From contig NZ_KN525716.1 in the NCBI RefSeq assembly GCF_000789235.1, forward strand, positions 434,001 to 498,000: DNA of 64,000 nucleotides. The letters run 5' to 3'. The stretch is from Wocania ichthyoenteri Th78 (GTDB taxonomy: Bacteria; Bacteroidota; Bacteroidia; Flavobacteriales; Flavobacteriaceae). Under the pieces are notes generated by a model. The model had not been told where the DNA came from. It saw only the letters and a program-made list of their open reading frames with translations, and did no database searches. The position numbers were made by a program, and so were the translations under genes. Within the stretch, counting starts at the first letter, position 1; every line of letters begins with the position of its first letter. Below, in pieces: positions 62,709 to 64,000 of the stretch.

Positions 62709-64000
62709 TTATTCTTTTAAATTAAACTGAATTTTAGGTGTATTAGTAAGTGCTTTGTGACTGATAAAAAAAGAATTATTAGTTTTTCCATTAATTGAAA
62801 ACGACTCTAATTTCCCAGAGCCCTTTTTCTCAATAACCAATTTTTTATTCTTATAATATCGATTATCTAAATGAATGATTATTTTATCAAATCGTGGTGT
62901 GGTTAACGTGTATAAAGGATCGGCAGGAGACACTGGATAAATACCCATCATGCTATAAATTAACCATGCAGACATGGTGCCTGTATCATCATTCCCTGGT
63001 AAACCAGCAGGTTTGTTGATAAAATATTCGTTAATTAAATTGGTAACACGTTCTTGTGTTTTCCATTCGTAACCTTTTGCATAATTGTATAAATACGGAT
63101 ATGCAATATCGGGTTCGTTAGCCATATCAAATTGGTTTTTATCAAAAACCTCATCTAGTTTAGCAACATACTTTTTTGATCCTCCCATCAATTTCATTAA
63201 GGCTTTAGCATCGTGAGAAACCATAAAGGTATATTGCCACGAATTGCCTTCAATAAAGCCTAAATTCTTTTCAAAATTGGCACCTTTATTTGGATTAAAA
63301 GGCGAATACCATGAACCATCGTCATTTTTTGGGCGCAATAAATTGAATTCTCTATCGAATAAATTTCTATACGTAACTGAACGTTTTGAAAACAATTTAT
63401 AATCATCTTTTTTACCCAATTTCTTTGCGAGTTGAGCAATTGCAAAATCGGTAATATTATATTCTTGCGTGGTTGAAACCGATCCGCTGTTAGTTGTTTT
63501 TGTTGTTAAATAGCCTTTTTTAATATAGTCTTTAATTCCCGGTCTAAGTGGATTATTATCTAATTGTGTGGCACTTTTCCGCATAGCCTCATAGGCCTTT
63601 TTAATATCAAAATCTTGAATACCTCTTAAATACGTGTCCGCTAAAACAATACCTGCTGGGTCGCCAACCATGGTTGTGGTTTCGGTGGCGTTAAGTTCCC
63701 ATTTAGGTAGCCACCCACTTTCATCGTAAATGTTGAGCATGCTTTTTACCATGTCTGATTGTTGCTTCGGATAAACCAACGACATCAGCGAATGTAAATT
63801 TCTATAGGTATCCCAAAATGAAAATACAGTAAAACGTGTACCATCAGTTTTGGCAGTTTCTCGTTTTCCCATTGCAGGATATTCGCCATTAACATCATTC
63901 AAAGTGTTTGGATGGATTAAAGTGTGATACAATGCCGTGTAAAAAATGGTTTTATCGTCTCTTGTGCCGCCTTCAACTTCTATTTTCGAGAGTAAATCAC
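62709..64000 (-). CDS. GH92 alpha-mannosidase (5' end outside window)
   Basis: The reading frame is open from the stop near 62709 to the window edge, giving about 430 residues of the C-terminal (alpha/alpha)6 barrel and final beta domain. Upstream of position 63932 the frame continues (DLLSKIEVEGGTRDDKTIFY), so no start lies inside the window. Motifs include YHTLIHPNTLNDVNGEYPAM, TVFSFWDTYRNLHSLMSLVY and AGLPGNDDTGTMSAWLIYSM, the GH92 catalytic and calcium-site area. GH92 enzymes are calcium-dependent exo-alpha-mannosidases on N-glycans. It lies 5 bp from the GH163-type gene. Confidence 0.94.
   Translation of the reverse strand, partial: DLLSKIEVEGGTRDDKTIFYTALYHTLIHPNTLNDVNGEYPAMGKRETAKTDGTRFTVFSFWDTYRNLHSLMSLVYPKQQSDMVKSMLNIYDESGWLPKWELNATETTTMVGDPAGIVLADTYLRGIQDFDIKKAYEAMRKSATQLDNNPLRPGIKDYIKKGYLTTKTTNSGSVSTTQEYNITDFAIAQLAKKLGKKDDYKLFSKRSVTYRNLFDREFNLLRPKNDDGSWYSPFNPNKGANFEKNLGFIEGNSWQYTFMVSHDAKALMKLMGGSKKYVAKLDEVFDKNQFDMANEPDIAYPYLYNYAKGYEWKTQERVTNLINEYFINKPAGLPGNDDTGTMSAWLIYSMMGIYPVSPADPLYTLTTPRFDKIIIHLDNRYYKNKKLVIEKKGSGKLESFSINGKTNNSFFISHKALTNTPKIQFNLKE

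Noticed and set aside
63930-63932. TTG at 63932 as the start of the GH92 gene
   Set aside because: The GH92 frame continues upstream to the window edge with family-like sequence, so this is an internal Leu codon.
1-64000. CRISPR array or rRNA operon
   Set aside because: Scanning by eye shows no regularly interspaced identical repeats and no rRNA-like conserved segments.

Overview
The window is AT-rich, uses Bacteroidetes-type expression signals (TAnnTTTG-like -7 boxes), and carries SusC/SusD, a hybrid two-component system and many signal-peptide or lipobox hydrolases. This points to a glycan-degrading, probably marine, member of the Flavobacteriaceae. Nearly everything from 13.2 to 64 kb is on the minus strand in tightly packed, operon-like runs.

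Left block (1-9 kb): a SusD-like lipoprotein cut by the window edge, a SusC-like TonB-dependent transporter and, divergently, a full hybrid two-component regulator (HTCS). A 21-bp-spaced direct repeat upstream of susC is a plausible operator. Next comes an accessory block (9.1-13.2 kb): a hypothetical protein of unknown family, an AbiEi/AbiEii-type type IV toxin-antitoxin pair, and a tyrosine recombinase beside a 3' tRNA fragment (CAT anticodon loop) followed by a terminator. The fragment looks like the right-hand attachment scar of an integrative element extending leftward, possibly including the susCD/HTCS block.

Middle block (13.2-25.5 kb): acetyl-CoA synthetase, then an amino-sugar module. 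This holds a GlcN-6-P deaminase fused to a PIG-L/LmbE deacetylase, a Gfo/Idh/MocA oxidoreductase, a FucP/NagP-like MFS permease, a NahK-like sugar kinase and a sugar nucleotidyltransferase. A LacI regulator is divergent, with a perfect 18-bp palindrome between. A CBM9-like protein, PurU and an AraC regulator follow.

Right block (25.6-64 kb): a large locus for fucosylated glycans. Every step of the non-phosphorylating L-fucose route can be assigned: FucP permease, RhaM-type mutarotase, SDR fucose dehydrogenase, amidohydrolase fuconolactonase, UxaA-type dehydratase (proposed fuconate dehydratase), SDR 2-keto-3-deoxyfuconate dehydrogenase, FAH-type hydrolase giving pyruvate plus L-lactate, and an FMN L-lactate dehydrogenase. 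Interleaved are seven predicted alpha-L-fucosidases (five GH29, one GH95, one GH141-like), GH20, GH16, esterases including a three-domain SGNH/alpha-beta/SGNH protein, a fused beta-propeller-GH29 protein and an NPCBM-linked unclassified hydrolase. At the far end are a PNGase F-like amidase, a DUF4838 (GH163-type) predicted endo-beta-N-acetylglucosaminidase and a GH92 alpha-mannosidase cut by the window edge.

PNGase F, GH163, GH92, GH20 and fucosidases, with no sulfatase, suggest fucosylated N-glycans or related glycoprotein glycans rather than sulfated fucoidan. Released fucose would go to pyruvate, and released HexNAc would feed the amino-sugar module. Substrate assignment is inference from gene content. 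Functional calls come from recognising motifs and family character by eye; no database search was run.
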